From Dimorphilus gyrociliatus (Eukaryota > Annelida > Polychaeta > Dinophilidae), in NCBI GenBank assembly GCA_904063045.1, contig CAJFCJ010000100.1, positions 47,228-89,611 of the forward strand: 42,384 nucleotides of DNA, given 5' to 3'. Shown here in pieces: positions 21,586 to 32,630 of this stretch; position 1 is the first letter of the stretch; every line of letters starts with the position of its first letter. Both the position numbers and the translations under genes were made by a program. The notes under the pieces were generated by a model that saw only the letters and a list, made by a program, of their open reading frames with translations, did not search any database and was not told where the DNA came from.

Positions 21586-24221
21586 ATGGCATATTGCTAC
21601 AATTGTAAGGAGAAAATGGTTGGAAGACAGCATAAAGCAAAGTGTCAACTATGTCACCATTGGGTAATAATTCACAAGAAATGCATGAAAAGTAGGTTAA
21701 ATTCAATTTTATAGCATATATCATTTTTTAAATGATTGTATTAACAGAAAATCATCTCTTTCTTTGCAATATTTGTGAAGATATTTCTAAGAGAACATGT
21801 TTGGTCACCTTACAACAGCTGTCTACTAGTCAAATCAAAACAGTGAACTCTGAAGTGGAAAAGGAAGTTGAGATGACATATGAAGTTCAAAATACTATGA
21901 ATGATGTGTTGGTAATGGTCCAGATATTTATGAAAATGAAAAAGAAAGTGATAGAAATATGAGAACAGATGTTGATGATAATGATGTTATTGTTCAAAAC
22001 AACAGCACAGATCTAATGATTGGGTGTAACATTGAAATCACAACAGAAAATCATTCACAGGATTCAAATAATTTGATGGAAACTTCTTTCATAAATTCTC
22101 CAACATCAAAAAGAGTAGATATGGAGCCAACTTTCAAAATTCTGAAAGGAATGAGTCAAAAAGGTAAAGACCTATTAGCCTATGATGGTTATATGTTTAC
22201 AATAAAGATGAAAAGGTCAACAAAAACATTTTGGACATGTAGTGTAAGGAATAAGAACAACAAATGCCCAGCAAGTGTCAATCAATTGGAAGATCAATTC
22301 TATCCTGGAAAAAACCCCATTCCCATAAAAGAGAAGATGGACTGGAAAAGAAAATTTTAATTAAAAATGAAATTAAACAATTGCGCAAAATTGAAACTTT
22401 CTCTTCTGGAAAACCTTAGCTGAGGAAGTATTAAAACATCATTGTGATTGTGAAGAAGCTATTCCATCAATGGATAACTGTGCCAGGTTGGCAAATTGGA
22501 CAAAAAGATTTCAGCCAGAAGAGCTGGCAGATATTCACTCAAATTTTGAAATATCATTTATACCAGATGAGTTTCTGGTAAAAGATATTAAAATGAAAGA
22601 TGACAGAATAATAATTTTTTCAACTCCAAAACAAATTGAACTACTGTCTAAAGGAAAGATATGGTTTTGGATGGAACATTTAAATGTGTCAGAGACCCAT
22701 TTTACCAATTGTTCACAGTTCATGGGTTCATCAAAAAACATGGAGAAATGAAACAAGTTCCATTACTGTTTGCATTTATGGGATCGAAGAAAAAGACAGC
22801 TTATAAGAAATTATTTCAGGTATACATACTTTTAATTTCAATTTTTTTAAGTATTAAAATTCTTAAAAAAAGTCCATAAAGGAGCTGACCAATCAACATT
22901 TCCCAATGAAATTTGTGGTGGATTTTGAAAAAGGTATCTGGAGAGCATTGTCATCTGTTTATCCTGAGGTTATAATTAAAGGATGTGTCTTTCACTGGAC
23001 CCAATCTGTATATAGGAAAATTCTGGTAACTTTTATCATCATCTGTTGCAAAAAAATTAAGAAATGTAATAATTTTAGGAATTGGGCTACTCTTGTGAAT
23101 ATAAGGCAAAAGGAGAGTGTTACCATGCAATGAAAAAAATAATGGCATTACCATTTTTGCCATCAAACATCATTGAAAATGCATTCAAAAACATTGAACA
23201 GACAACCTCAACTCATTTAGGACCATTTATTGATTACATCAAGAACCAGTGGCTATATGGATATTACCCACCACATACCTGGTCAATATATGGTGAAGCA
23301 ATCAGAACCAAGAATGACCTGGAAGGATGGCACTGTACTGCTATTGCTGGCAAAATCTATGAGTTTGCAAGTTATAACAATACTGGTTCTACTCGAACCT
23401 TTAAACAAATGTTTAAATTAAAACGGTTTATTCGCAATAATAATACTTAAGCAAGTAACAATATGAGAGTTTGATAGCAGAGTAGATAGTTCGTAAAAGC
23501 AGGTTGCCAAATTACCAAACTGTCTTCCAATGTGGAGGAGTAGATGGATGGTTCCAGTGGAGGTTGTTTCCAGATGATTTTCCCAGGTCCTTGGGTCCAG
23601 ATGGAAGCTGCATGCCAAATGAGAATAGTGAAGATTTATATACTTTGAGGTTTGTCTCTGACATCCAATCATCACTTTACAGTTGCCGAAATGTGTAGTT
23701 CATATTTATGTTTAGTAACAGGATGTTACAAGGTTCAACATTTAGGAAGGTTAATTGAATTATAACTTGGCCACACCCTAGGCAAGTTAATTAAATTATA
23801 ACTTGGCCAAACCTTTATTGGTAATTAAAGATGAGCCTTCAAGCTGACTAATCAGACTTATGTTTGGCCAATGTTATAGCATTTTCTTGCGTAGGTTTTA
23901 AGATGTACATGTATATGTTGCATAAAATAATAGAGTTCAAGCATGTAAAATATAACCAAAGTTGTACAGCACAATAGATTAAACAGGAATATCCATGCCA
24001 ATTCTTCATTGTATGTTATCATTGATGAATTAAAGAGAGAAGCAGAGTTGATTACATTGTACAAGAAATTATTAAGTGAGAAAAAGATATGTAGACAACA
24101 GAGAAAGCCTTATCAGAAAATTCAAAGTCAGATCTTTGGCTTATGGGAGCAATTTGAGGTCAGATTAATATCTGCATCAGATTTATTGGAAAAGGCAGCC
24201 AGCATTTATATTGCATCATAA
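21586..24221 (+). pseudogene. PHD-FLYWCH-MULE transposase, copy A (frame-broken, LTR-interrupted)
   Basis: Intended exons can be followed. Exon 1 is 21586-21691 (CYNC..CQLC..HKKC). After an intron at 21692-21747, CNIC completes the PHD-like finger. An acidic linker, the FLYWCH domain (FTIKMKRSTKTFWTCSVRN, CPASVNQ), and the transposase follow: IPDEFLVKD, IIIFSTPKQIELLSKGKIW, then the FIKKHGEMKQVPLLFAFM region. An intron starts at 22820, exon VVDFEKGIWRALSS..GCVFHW follows, intron 23026-23078, and an exon to EGWH at 23333. The solo LTR splits the coding sequence between EGWH and NRLN. Reading resumes at 23973 and ends LLEKAASIYIAS with TAA at 24221. Single-base frame breaks lie near 21910, 22430 and 22665. 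The D-x..-D..E catalytic layout of MULEs is only partly traceable. Confidence 0.85.
23334..23968 (-). mobile_element. Solo LTR, family A copy 2, nested in MULE A
   Basis: 635 bp with TGTAC...GTACA ends, flanked by the 4-bp target duplication GCAC (23330-23333 and 23969-23972). It is inverted relative to copy 1 and very similar to it over the full length, with an extra partial duplication of taattgaattataacttggcc. Removing it restores an uninterrupted codon path through the conserved EGWH-NRLN site of the host transposase, so it inserted after MULE A was coding. Confidence 0.93.
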
Positions 24222-24410
24222 GTCATTCATTTAGCTTGTTACCATGCTATAAACTTAGTCTTTTATAATTTTTTTGCAGTTTGTTTTGTAATTTTTAGTT
24301 TTTGTTTTCAACATATCATAATATCATAAATACAAATTATATATTTATTCTCTCAATTTTCCTTTTCATCTTAATCTCCAAAGGTTTTAAAAAGAAAAAT
24401 TCTCTTTCAC

Positions 24411-24690
24411 TATGGACATTTTCTCCTCAGTTGTGGATGTTTTCTCCTGTGGATGTTTTTTTCTTGTGGACATTTTCTCCTGTGGATGTTTTCTCTTGTG
24501 GACGTTTTCTCCTCAGTTGTGGATGTTTTCTCCTGTGGATGTCTTTTTCTTGTGGACATTTTCTCCTGTGGATGTTTTCTCTTGTGAATGTTTTCTCCTC
24601 AGTTGTGGATGTTTTCTCCTGTGGATGTCTTTTTCTTGTGGACATTTTCTCCTGTGGATGTTTTCTCTTGTGGATGTTTTCTCCATAAAC
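24411..24690. repeat. Right terminal array of MULE A with 86-bp higher-order repeat
   Basis: About 17 copies of the inverted unit (tggacattttctcctg). They are grouped into three higher-order units of 85-87 bp, each starting cagttgtggatgttttctcc (24428, 24513, 24600). The right end is therefore longer than the left and has grown by block duplication. Confidence 0.9.
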
Positions 24691-26112
24691 CAAAGATTTA
24701 CTTTTACACAAAGAGTATTCCTATAATATAAAATTAAAAACAAAAACAACTACAGTATGGACCTGTTCTGTCAGAAATAAAAAGAGAAAATGTACAGCAA
24801 GCATCAATCAAAGAGGAACAAACTTTGTAATTGGAAAAAACCTACATAACCATTCACCAATAAAAAACTTAGAAACAAGGATTTCCATAAGAAAAGAAAT
24901 CAAAGAAGCTAGTTCAACTGATAGAAATTTATCTGGCAAAAGAATTGCTGAAAGTGTATTGGTCAAATATTCAACAAACTCAAACTTACCAAATATGTGT
25001 AATTGTAAGGAAGTGGCAAATTGGAATAGAAGAAAGAACAGACCTATTGTACCCAATGATAAAAACTTTGAACTGAATATGACATTCATTCCTTCTGAAT
25101 TTCTAAAGAAGGATATAAATATGAATAATGAGAGGATCATTATCTTTGCAACAAATCATCAGTTGGAGTTATTGTCAAAGGGTAAAATTTGGTACCTTGA
25201 TGGTACTTTTAAAATTGCCAATGAACCTTTTGTTCAAATGTACTCTATTCATGCATTTTTGAAAAAAAATGGACAGCTTAAACAAGTTCCATTGCTTTTT
25301 TCTTTTCTCTCCTATAAAAAGAAAAGAGCTTACAAACTACTTTTCCAGGTAAGACTTCAATTCCATAAATATATTTATTGATAAGTATCAATATAAACTC
25401 TTTAAGGCTGTAAAAGACTTGGCAGGAAATTGCTCTCCCAGGAAATAATCTTAGATTATGAAAAGGTTGTTTGGAAAACATTACATGGCCTGACACTGTC
25501 TTGACAGGATGTTCATTTCACTGGTGTCAAGCAATATTCAGAAAAACTCAGGTTCATTAATTTCTAAGAATGTTTAATATTTAAATCATCAAATGTTTTG
25601 TTTCAGGATCTTGGTTACAGCACCAAATTTAGAAAAAAAGAGGGAGCTTGGGAATCCATGAAAATGATAATGGCTTTGCCATATTTGCCACATAGTATGA
25701 TTGAAAATGAATTCATGAAAATTCAAAATGAACTGGCAAAAGAAAATAAGCTTACAGATTTGTTGGAATATGTTTGTAATACATGGATAAAAAGTTCATT
25801 TTGGCCTCCAGAGACTTGGTCAGTTTTTGATCAAAGTTCAGGACTAATAATCATCTGGAAGGTTACCATCACAGGCTTAACAAAATTATTGGAGAAAATG
25901 TTTCTTTCTATTTGGTCATTGATGAATTGAAGAGGGAGGCAGATCTGATTAATCTCTATAAAAACCTATTAAGTGAGACAAAAATAGTAAGACTTCAAAG
26001 TAAAATTTGTACCCAAATTCAAAGTGATATTTTCTCAATTTGGGAAAATTTTAAAAAGGGTGAAATTACAGCTAAACAGCTTCTTCAATTGTGCTCTGAA
26101 TTGTATTACTGA
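24691..26112 (+). pseudogene. FLYWCH-MULE transposase, copy B (5'-truncated, frame-broken)
   Basis: The coding frame begins exactly at the end of MULE A (KDLL..), inside a FLYWCH domain (VWTCSVRN, CTASINQ, NHSP). It continues through CNCKEVANW, FIPSEFLKKDI, IIIFATNHQLELLSKGKIWYLDGTF and AFLKKNGQLKQVPLLFSFL to an intron at about 25349. The next part (YEKVVWKTL, GCSFHWCQ) is frame-shifted near 25500. After an intron of about 55 bp ending TTTCAG (25606), LGYSTKFRKKEGAWESM..MALPYLP follows. It breaks frame near 25835 and ends HLEGYHHRLN..FYLVIDELKREADL..LCSELYY with TGA at 26112. EGYHHRLN replaces the usual EGWHNRLN. It is the paralogue of copies A and C with its own N-terminus lost at the junction. 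Confidence 0.82.
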
Positions 26113-26600
26113 AAAATAGTTGACAATTACTTTATATCAATAAAACTTGTTTCAAAACACTTATTATTAATTTAATGTTTCAAAAAAAAGTTTTTTTAAT
26201 TTCATAGTTGCTCCATCAAATATAGTCTAAAGTTCTAGAATCTATTTCTACAAAATAAAAGTATTTCTAAAGTTCCACCATTCTAATTCCTACAAAATAG
26301 AAGTCTTTCTAAAGTTCTATCATATCTAAAGTCTAAAAATCATTATGTTGTTTTTTCTTGCAATTCATAAATGCTTTCTGTGAATTCACCCACATTACCT
26401 GTCAATTCATGGATGTTTTCTGTCACTTGATTAGAAATTTTAATTCTCACAAGATTAAGCTAATGAGAAAAGTTACATGATATGCTGTGAGAATAAATCA
26501 TTCAATATGTATATATTTATCATATTCTCTTGTCAAAATATCTTTTTTTCAACCTATATTTGCAAAAAAATGTATTTTTATTGTAATGGATGTTTTCTGT
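26113..26600. other. MULE B 3' flank with retroelement-type repeat
   Basis: An aataaa signal near 26140 follows the transposase stop. At 26220-26345 are tandem units (ctttctaaagttccaccattctaattcctacaaaataaaag) like those 3' of the env gene of element 2. No coding sequence. Confidence 0.5.
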
Positions 26601-26601
26601 C

Positions 26602-26929
26602 AGGATGTGACAGAAAATGTCCACAAATTGGTGCTTTTACCCTAACCCTAACCCAGCCCTTAGCTGTACCTAACCTTTTCCATTACCCCTAACCCTTAGA
26701 GGAGACCCTCCTAATTACAAATCAGTTGCTCTCTTCTTCTTCCTAACCATTTCTCAATCCAAATTTTTGTCTTGAAATTTCTCATTTGTGGACATTTTCT
26801 GTCAACGCCTTTCTGTCATGGACGTTTTCTGTCGACGCCCTCTTCTAAGGGTCAAGGCTAATGGAAAAGATGAGGTACAGATGGGTTAGGGTAAAAGCAC
26901 TGATTTGTGGAAGTTTTTTGTCACATCCT
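26602..26929. mobile_element. Foldback/MITE-like palindromic element
   Basis: Ends aggatgtgac / gtcacatcct. The two arms (about 26602-26700 and 26850-26929) are imperfect inverted repeats, pairing for instance tggtgcttttaccctaaccc with gggttagggtaaaagcactg. Each arm includes two copies of the motif ggacattttctgtc / gacagaaaatgtcc, which resembles the MULE terminal units. It has no coding capacity, and no clear target duplication was found. A related half copy is at about 41885-41975. Confidence 0.7.
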
Positions 26930-27084
26930 TAGATATGTTATCCATTAGTTGTAATGCTGTGATTGAAGCAACATCAAATTCGTCTCAATATTCAATTTCA
27001 ATTCTCTTGTATCATTTATTTTGAAGCCTGCAGACTTTTTCATCACTCAAAAGTTTCTTGTAGAAACTACTTCCCACTACTTGT

Positions 27085-27187
27085 TTTTCCCAACCTTGGG
27101 ACATTTTTTCCCAACCTTTAGGACATTTTTTCCCACCCTGGGACATTTTTTCCCAGGGACGTTTTTTCCCAAGGACTTTTTTCCCAT
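27085..27187. repeat. MULE-type terminal array, family E (isolated)
   Basis: Five units of the form gggacattttttcccaacctt. It has the same architecture as the other terminal arrays, but no transposase of this family is recognisable next to it. Confidence 0.7.
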
Positions 27188-27540
27188 ACTCTTTGTCAAT
27201 TTCATAGTGTCTCCATCAATCTTGGTTAAAGAATATATTTCTTATAAAAATATGATTCTTTTCAAAGGTTCCATTATACTAATTCTATCAAATAAAAGTC
27301 TTTGCAAAGTTCCATTATTCTAATTACTACAAATAAGAAATCTTCCTGAAGTTACTTCATATCTAAAGTCTAAAAATTACCATATCACTTTTTTAAATGA
27401 ACAAATATATCATTTCAATGTTGTTTGTATATTTTCAAATTTGATTGTGGCTCCATCTGCTTTTAATAATATATTATATTTTCTATAGAAAAGAACTTAC
27501 TACCCTGTTGTGAAAGAATATAAATGTGCATTGTTTAGAA
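27188..27540. repeat. Copy of the element-2 3' untranslated repeat
   Basis: 27215-27375 repeats the pattern aaagttccattattctaattactacaaataag / atatctaaagtctaaaaatta seen at 18000-18125 and 26220-26345. It is probably a retroelement remnant. Nothing else is recognised up to the sacsin-like gene. Confidence 0.5.
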
Positions 27541-27547
27541 TTATTAT

Positions 27548-30500
27548 CTATGGAATTAATTTTATCTTCTCTTCTGCATAGTTGACAATTAGCTGAGTCT
27601 GCTTCTCGATTGTAATAATAGTTTCTATAGTTTTCAATTGGTGTTGCATAGTATATCTTAAAGTGGATGGATCGTGTATAAGTTGGGTTATAGTGCTTAT
27701 AGCTTCTTGAACATCATCAGGCACATCATCAGGTATTAAACTATTCAAATTGCTAGTGAATGAGTTCTCTGAAGACTTTAGAAAGTTGAGAGATTTAAGA
27801 GCCTTTTCACAAGCCAGAAAGGATATATTGATAGCATTTTTGACATTAAAAATTAAAATAGAACACAAGATAATGATACAAACTTGATGACATTTATATA
27901 ATGCTCATCGGCTTGCAGTATATTCATTTACAACTGCATTTAAATCATCCCTTGCCAATTGAATATACTGTTTTGCAAAAAGTGGGCTTGGTTTTACAAA
28001 CTTGGTTTGGCTTGAATAAACACTGGAATTGTTGGATATAAACATTTCTTTATCATTAATTCTTTCTTTGGCAGAAATTTCTAGTTTACTTTAAAAAAAA
28101 AACATAGAGAATTATTCGGCAAAAAATAATAAATTCTAAAAAAGTTACTCACTCTTCAATGAATTGTACTACTCCTGGTGTAAAATTAGCTTGTATAATT
28201 TCATGAATAGCTTCTTTCATATCAATGCATTTAACTTTAAAATGATCATTATGTTTTCCTTCCAACCAATTAAAGAATATTTCAATTATACACTAATGAT
28301 ATAAATATATTAACAATTAATTTTGATTTTATTGGCAAACTACAACAACTAACCTTTTTTTGTACTTTTAAATCAAATTGTAATAATAAGAGTAGATCTT
28401 TTTCTAGCATTCTCTTCTCACAACTCTTGGTATAATAATTAATTTTTTCTTTATTTTTAACATTTTTAAGGTAAAATAGATCATATCCCTTTAATTTTAT
28501 ATATTTTTGCTGTTGATATTCAATCATGTATTCATTATTCCATGTATTATCTTTGTCAATTGAAACAATTTCAATTATCTGACAAACACGAAATATAGCT
28601 TTTTACTCTTCACTGGCAACATTTTCAGTCAAGAAAGTAGTTAAATTTGTTGTTTCCTGATATATGACCATTTCATTTATTTCAAATTCTGATCTTATAA
28701 GAAATAGATCTAAACTTTCTTCTTCCAACAATATTCGACCAGGTAGAGTATGATTTTCAACACACTTTTGCATAGTAAATTTATTATCAGCTAAAATACT
28801 TGATATGTCATTTACTTTAGGAGAATATAGAGATTGGAATAAAGTTTTAAAAACTGTCTTTTTATCATCTTTCAAATCAAACAAGATATGTTTTGCCAAC
28901 TCTTTAGCATGCTGTCTCATATTATTTTCCAATATCTGATTAGTAATGTCTATATTTAGATAAAATACAATGATCTTTTCATCTTTGCTCTCAATAAAGT
29001 AATTGTAATTTACAATATGTTTTTCATTTTCAAAACTTATTGAAATTTTCAAGTTAGATACTAATTTAATTTCAATATTTGTTAATCTTTCTAAATATTT
29101 TTCTTTAGTATTTCCAGCATCAATTTGACAGAGCATTGAAATTAGAGCTACTTTTAATGGTATAGATCTTAAACGACTTTTCGAATAGTTACCAACAGCG
29201 CTGTCTTTAAAATTACATAATCTTTCATTAAACTATTCAATCTTTTCCTCAACAATTTCCGACAAAATTTTTGGCCAAAATTTTTTATTCCAATGGAAAA
29301 AAAATACTTTTGATATAATCAAATCTGTATTTTCAATAAATTGATGTTTTATCAGACTTTCTTTTAATTCTTGATGTATTTCTATGTCCAAGAAATAGAG
29401 TTGTTGAGAAGGATTTAGGAAGAAATTACCATTTTTATCCTTTGTTATAAGATACAGTTGAGAATCAATTTCATTAATTTGTTCACTTTGAATGATTGTT
29501 TGAAGATGTTGTATTACTAATTTAACTGCATTTAATTTTTTGGTATTTGTAGAATCTTTTTAACATTATCAATTGAATCCTTGGTGTTACTTAAATAGTT
29601 AAAAATATAATGATATATTTCAATGATTGTTGCTATTTTTCCACTATTGTTATCTATCTCTTTTCTTATAATTGTATATAAATTTTCCAGATTTAATTGA
29701 ACATCTGCAATTGAAATTTTATCTTTAATCTGTAATTTTTGAAAATTGGAAAAATTTCGAACAGTTATATAGGAAAAGCCGTCCAAAACAGTGAATATTT
29801 CTCTTCAGAAGTATTTATATATGAATTTTTCATTGGTATTAAAGAATCCACTGATTTCTTTAACTCTTCATATTCATTTTTAACTTTACAACAATGAATA
29901 AAGGGATAATTAATAATTCTGTTCAATTCAAAATCAGTCCATTTGGATAAATCATTATTGAAAAGAAATTCTAATATTTCCACATCATAATTTTCATTTG
30001 GATATTTTGAAGCAATTTCACAGAATTTCAAACAAATATCAAATGAAATAATCTTGTTCATTCCCAAATTTATCAGAAGATCATCTATATCTAAATAAGA
30101 ACAAGAATCTTCTAAAAAGATAGGATTATCCTTTTTTTTTCAATTAAATATTTTTTATAGATTGGAATTCTTTTCAAATTGAATTTCTTTTCAAATTTAC
30201 TCATTGTATCTGTTGGTTTTCTATATTCTCCATCTAAACATTAAACAAATTTAATGGATTTTAGAATATTTGTATAATTATTCTGTTCCTACTTCAGACA
30301 TTTTGATAAATCCAAAAGGTATTGAATTTGCTGTTCAATACTAAAATTTATTTCTCAAAGAAATGGACTGATGAAACAAGATTTACTTCTTCTCTAAGTA
30401 AAAATTTCCATATGTTAGAATCCTTGTAAATTTGAGAGTCTGAAATTTCAATATTAAAATTAGATTTCCATGAGTTTTCACTTGTGAAGTCCAGGTTAAA

Positions 30501-31961
30501 ATTTTTCTCCAACACATAAATATTTTTATTGAATATATATGTAAATTTATTATCAACTGTTTTAAAAACTGGTAAATGGAGGAGCTTTCTATCACAATTT
30601 TCTTTTTCCAGCTGTAATATCCCATAAAATATTTTGTTTAACTCACTGATATTTAAGTTTTCATAATTTAATTTTGGCAAAATATTTCCATCATATAATG
30701 TTAAACACAATATAAAATCAGAAATATTATCATAACTGGTAAAAACTATATTTGAAAAATGTTCTAAAAATTCCATTCTAAATATTTGGGTATCTGGTTG
30801 GAAAATATTTAACTTTTTAATTATGTCATTATTTCCCAAACAAATTGCTTTCTGGTACTTTAAGGCAATAATGTAACTTTTATCTGTTGATTTACAAGGT
30901 AGCAGTGAGTAATTTGCAAATTGATGTAAAAAATGTTGTGAATCATTGGCTAATTTTTTGGTGTCAAAACTGTAATTGTTTACCCATTTCCAAAAGCTAG
31001 TAATATAATTTTCAAATTTCTCTTGATATTCAACAATCCCATTTGATTTTTTAAGCTATTCTGGTATATTATAGGCTATATATTTTATTAATAAATTTGC
31101 ATTGGCTTCTTGTACTATTCCTGTCTGTATAAGTTTGGAAACTAATATTGTATGAATAATATTCCTGTTTACAACATAACCAATCATTTTTTGAAATAGG
31201 AGAGGGTATTTTGTTGCTAGTTTTAAATCCCATTGATCAAAAACATTTAATGTATTCTCTTCATTCAAAAACAAAGGCAATCTCTGTAGATCATTTTTTG
31301 TAAACTTATCATTTTCTACTGCAAACTCCTCATCAATAAACTCAATAAATTTAAGTAGATTTTCTACATCACTAAATGGTGTCTGTTTGATAGAAAGGGG
31401 AAGTTTTCCAATACAATGATATTTGGATAATAAAAATTTGACAGTTTCCATTGAATTTACTTCAGAAATATCCATACCACCTACTTTAAATAGTTGTTGT
31501 AATGTTTATATGCACTTTTGTTATTTTCATTCGAATATCTTTTAGAATCTTCACACTTTCAATTGGACAATGATATTTGTCATTATGTTCATTGTAAGAT
31601 AGCCATTGAATTGATGAATTTGAATATTCAAAAGCAAAGATTCGACTATGTCTTAAATTTTCCATACAGCCTTCGCATACACCATTTACGAAAGGATCCT
31701 CAACTTTTAATGTTGGAAAAAAGTTGTAAAAATTTATGAGGGTCAATTGTTTCTTCTCAACTAAAATTTGTACTTTTTCAATAATTCTAGCATAACAATT
31801 TCCTATAAGTTTTTTGAAAATGTACAAATTCCATTTGAATTCCAATGAAGTATCATTTTTATTGTCAAAGTTTTTTCGAATTGCTCTTCGGATAGAGTCA
31901 CAAACCCAATAGGTCATCTGATTCAATCCATGTTTTCTAAAGTGATCAGAGACCATTATGG
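27548..31961 (-). pseudogene. Sacsin-like (SIRPT repeat) protein with HEPN-like C-terminus, broken
   Basis: A series of minus-strand frames in sacsin order. 31956-31486 resembles the middle of a SIRPT unit after the Hsp90-like ATPase (VSDHFRKHGLNQMTYWVCDS ... FYNFFPTL ... SSIQWLS). 31475-31056 has LPLSIKQTPFSDVENLLKFI and LQRLPLFLNEENTLNVFDQ, the typical LP-x-x-x-TP and LPLxxxxDxxLxxFD signatures. 30839-30348 has LLHLPVFKTVDNKF; 30067-28603 continues the unit. Near 28000-27548, PLFAKQYIQLARDDLNA, KCHQ and CEKALKSLNFL resemble a HEPN helical domain, as at the C-terminus of sacsins. The Hsp90-like ATPase is absent, and the reading changes frame or meets stops several times (around 30300, 29570, 29225, 27905). 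Some breaks may be short introns. Sacsin relatives act as chaperone-like cytosolic proteins. This copy looks dead. Confidence 0.65.
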
Positions 31962-32395
31962 TGTATAAATCCTATCCCTATGAGATCTAGTGATCAGACA
32001 TGTTTACAAGTTACAATAGTACTGGTGTACTACTCAAACCTTAAGCAAATGTTTAAATTAAGTGGTTTATTCACAATAAAAATATAAAAGTTGAATAGCA
32101 GAGTAGATAGTTCATAATAGCAGGTTGCCAAATTTTGAAAATGTCTTCCAATATTGAGGAATAGAAAGCTTGTTTCAGCGGAGGTTGTTTCCAGATCATC
32201 TTTTCAGATGCTTGGATCAAGTTGTGAAAGTTCAAATGAAAACACTGAGGATTTATATACTTGGAGATTTGCCTCCAATTTCCAATCATCACTTTACAGT
32301 TACCAAACTGTCTTGTTCATGTTTATCTTTATAGAGAGGATGTTACAAGGTTCAACACTTAGGAGAGATAATTGTAATATAACTTGGTCAAAGTG
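31962..32395 (-). mobile_element. LTR remnant, family A copy 3 (divergent)
   Basis: Minus-strand relative of the family A LTR: acaatagtactgg, aaatgtttaaattaa, gtggtttattcac (inverted poly(A) signal), agcagagtagatag, gatttatatacttg (inverted TATA) and ggatgttacaaggttcaaca are all shared with copies 1 and 2, but the identity is much lower. It begins at the point where the sacsin-like reading frame stops at its 5' end. The right boundary is unclear and no target duplication is seen. Confidence 0.75.
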
Positions 32396-32630
32396 TTTCA
32401 GAGTGAGTGTGAATCATGTATCTTAGGAATGTGATCTGCTCATACAGCTATTTTTCAATTTGACTTAATGTCACATCACAAGATAATCGTAATTGTTATT
32501 ATCTCCATCATCATTGGAAATGACTATGATAAGCTAACATTCCTATTTTCAAATAAAACCTGATCTTTGATAATGATACCCTTCATTTTCATATTTCCAT
32601 TGCCTTTAAGGTTAATAGATTCAGGACGTC
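32396..32630. other. Intergenic spacer
   Basis: No coding, RNA or repeat signal recognised. Confidence 0.4.

Larger units (their letters stand above)
21101..24690 (+). mobile_element. MULE A with 16-bp-repeat termini, containing a solo LTR
   Basis: Ends are gtttatggagaaaac (21101) and its exact inverse gttttctccataaac (24690). Each is followed inward by an array of units gtccacaggagaaaat (left 21101-21262, right 24411-24690). The plus strand between encodes a PHD-FLYWCH-MULE transposase. A family A solo LTR is nested inside (23334-23968). The left flank is gypsy integrase and the right flank is the FLYWCH domain of another MULE, with no target duplication. The element therefore sits at a junction of two different older elements. 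Confidence 0.82.

Noticed and set aside
26640-26700. Possible internal telomere repeats (ccctaaccctaaccc)
   Set aside because: Only two to three units, part of the arms of a palindromic element; not a telomere or a fusion site.
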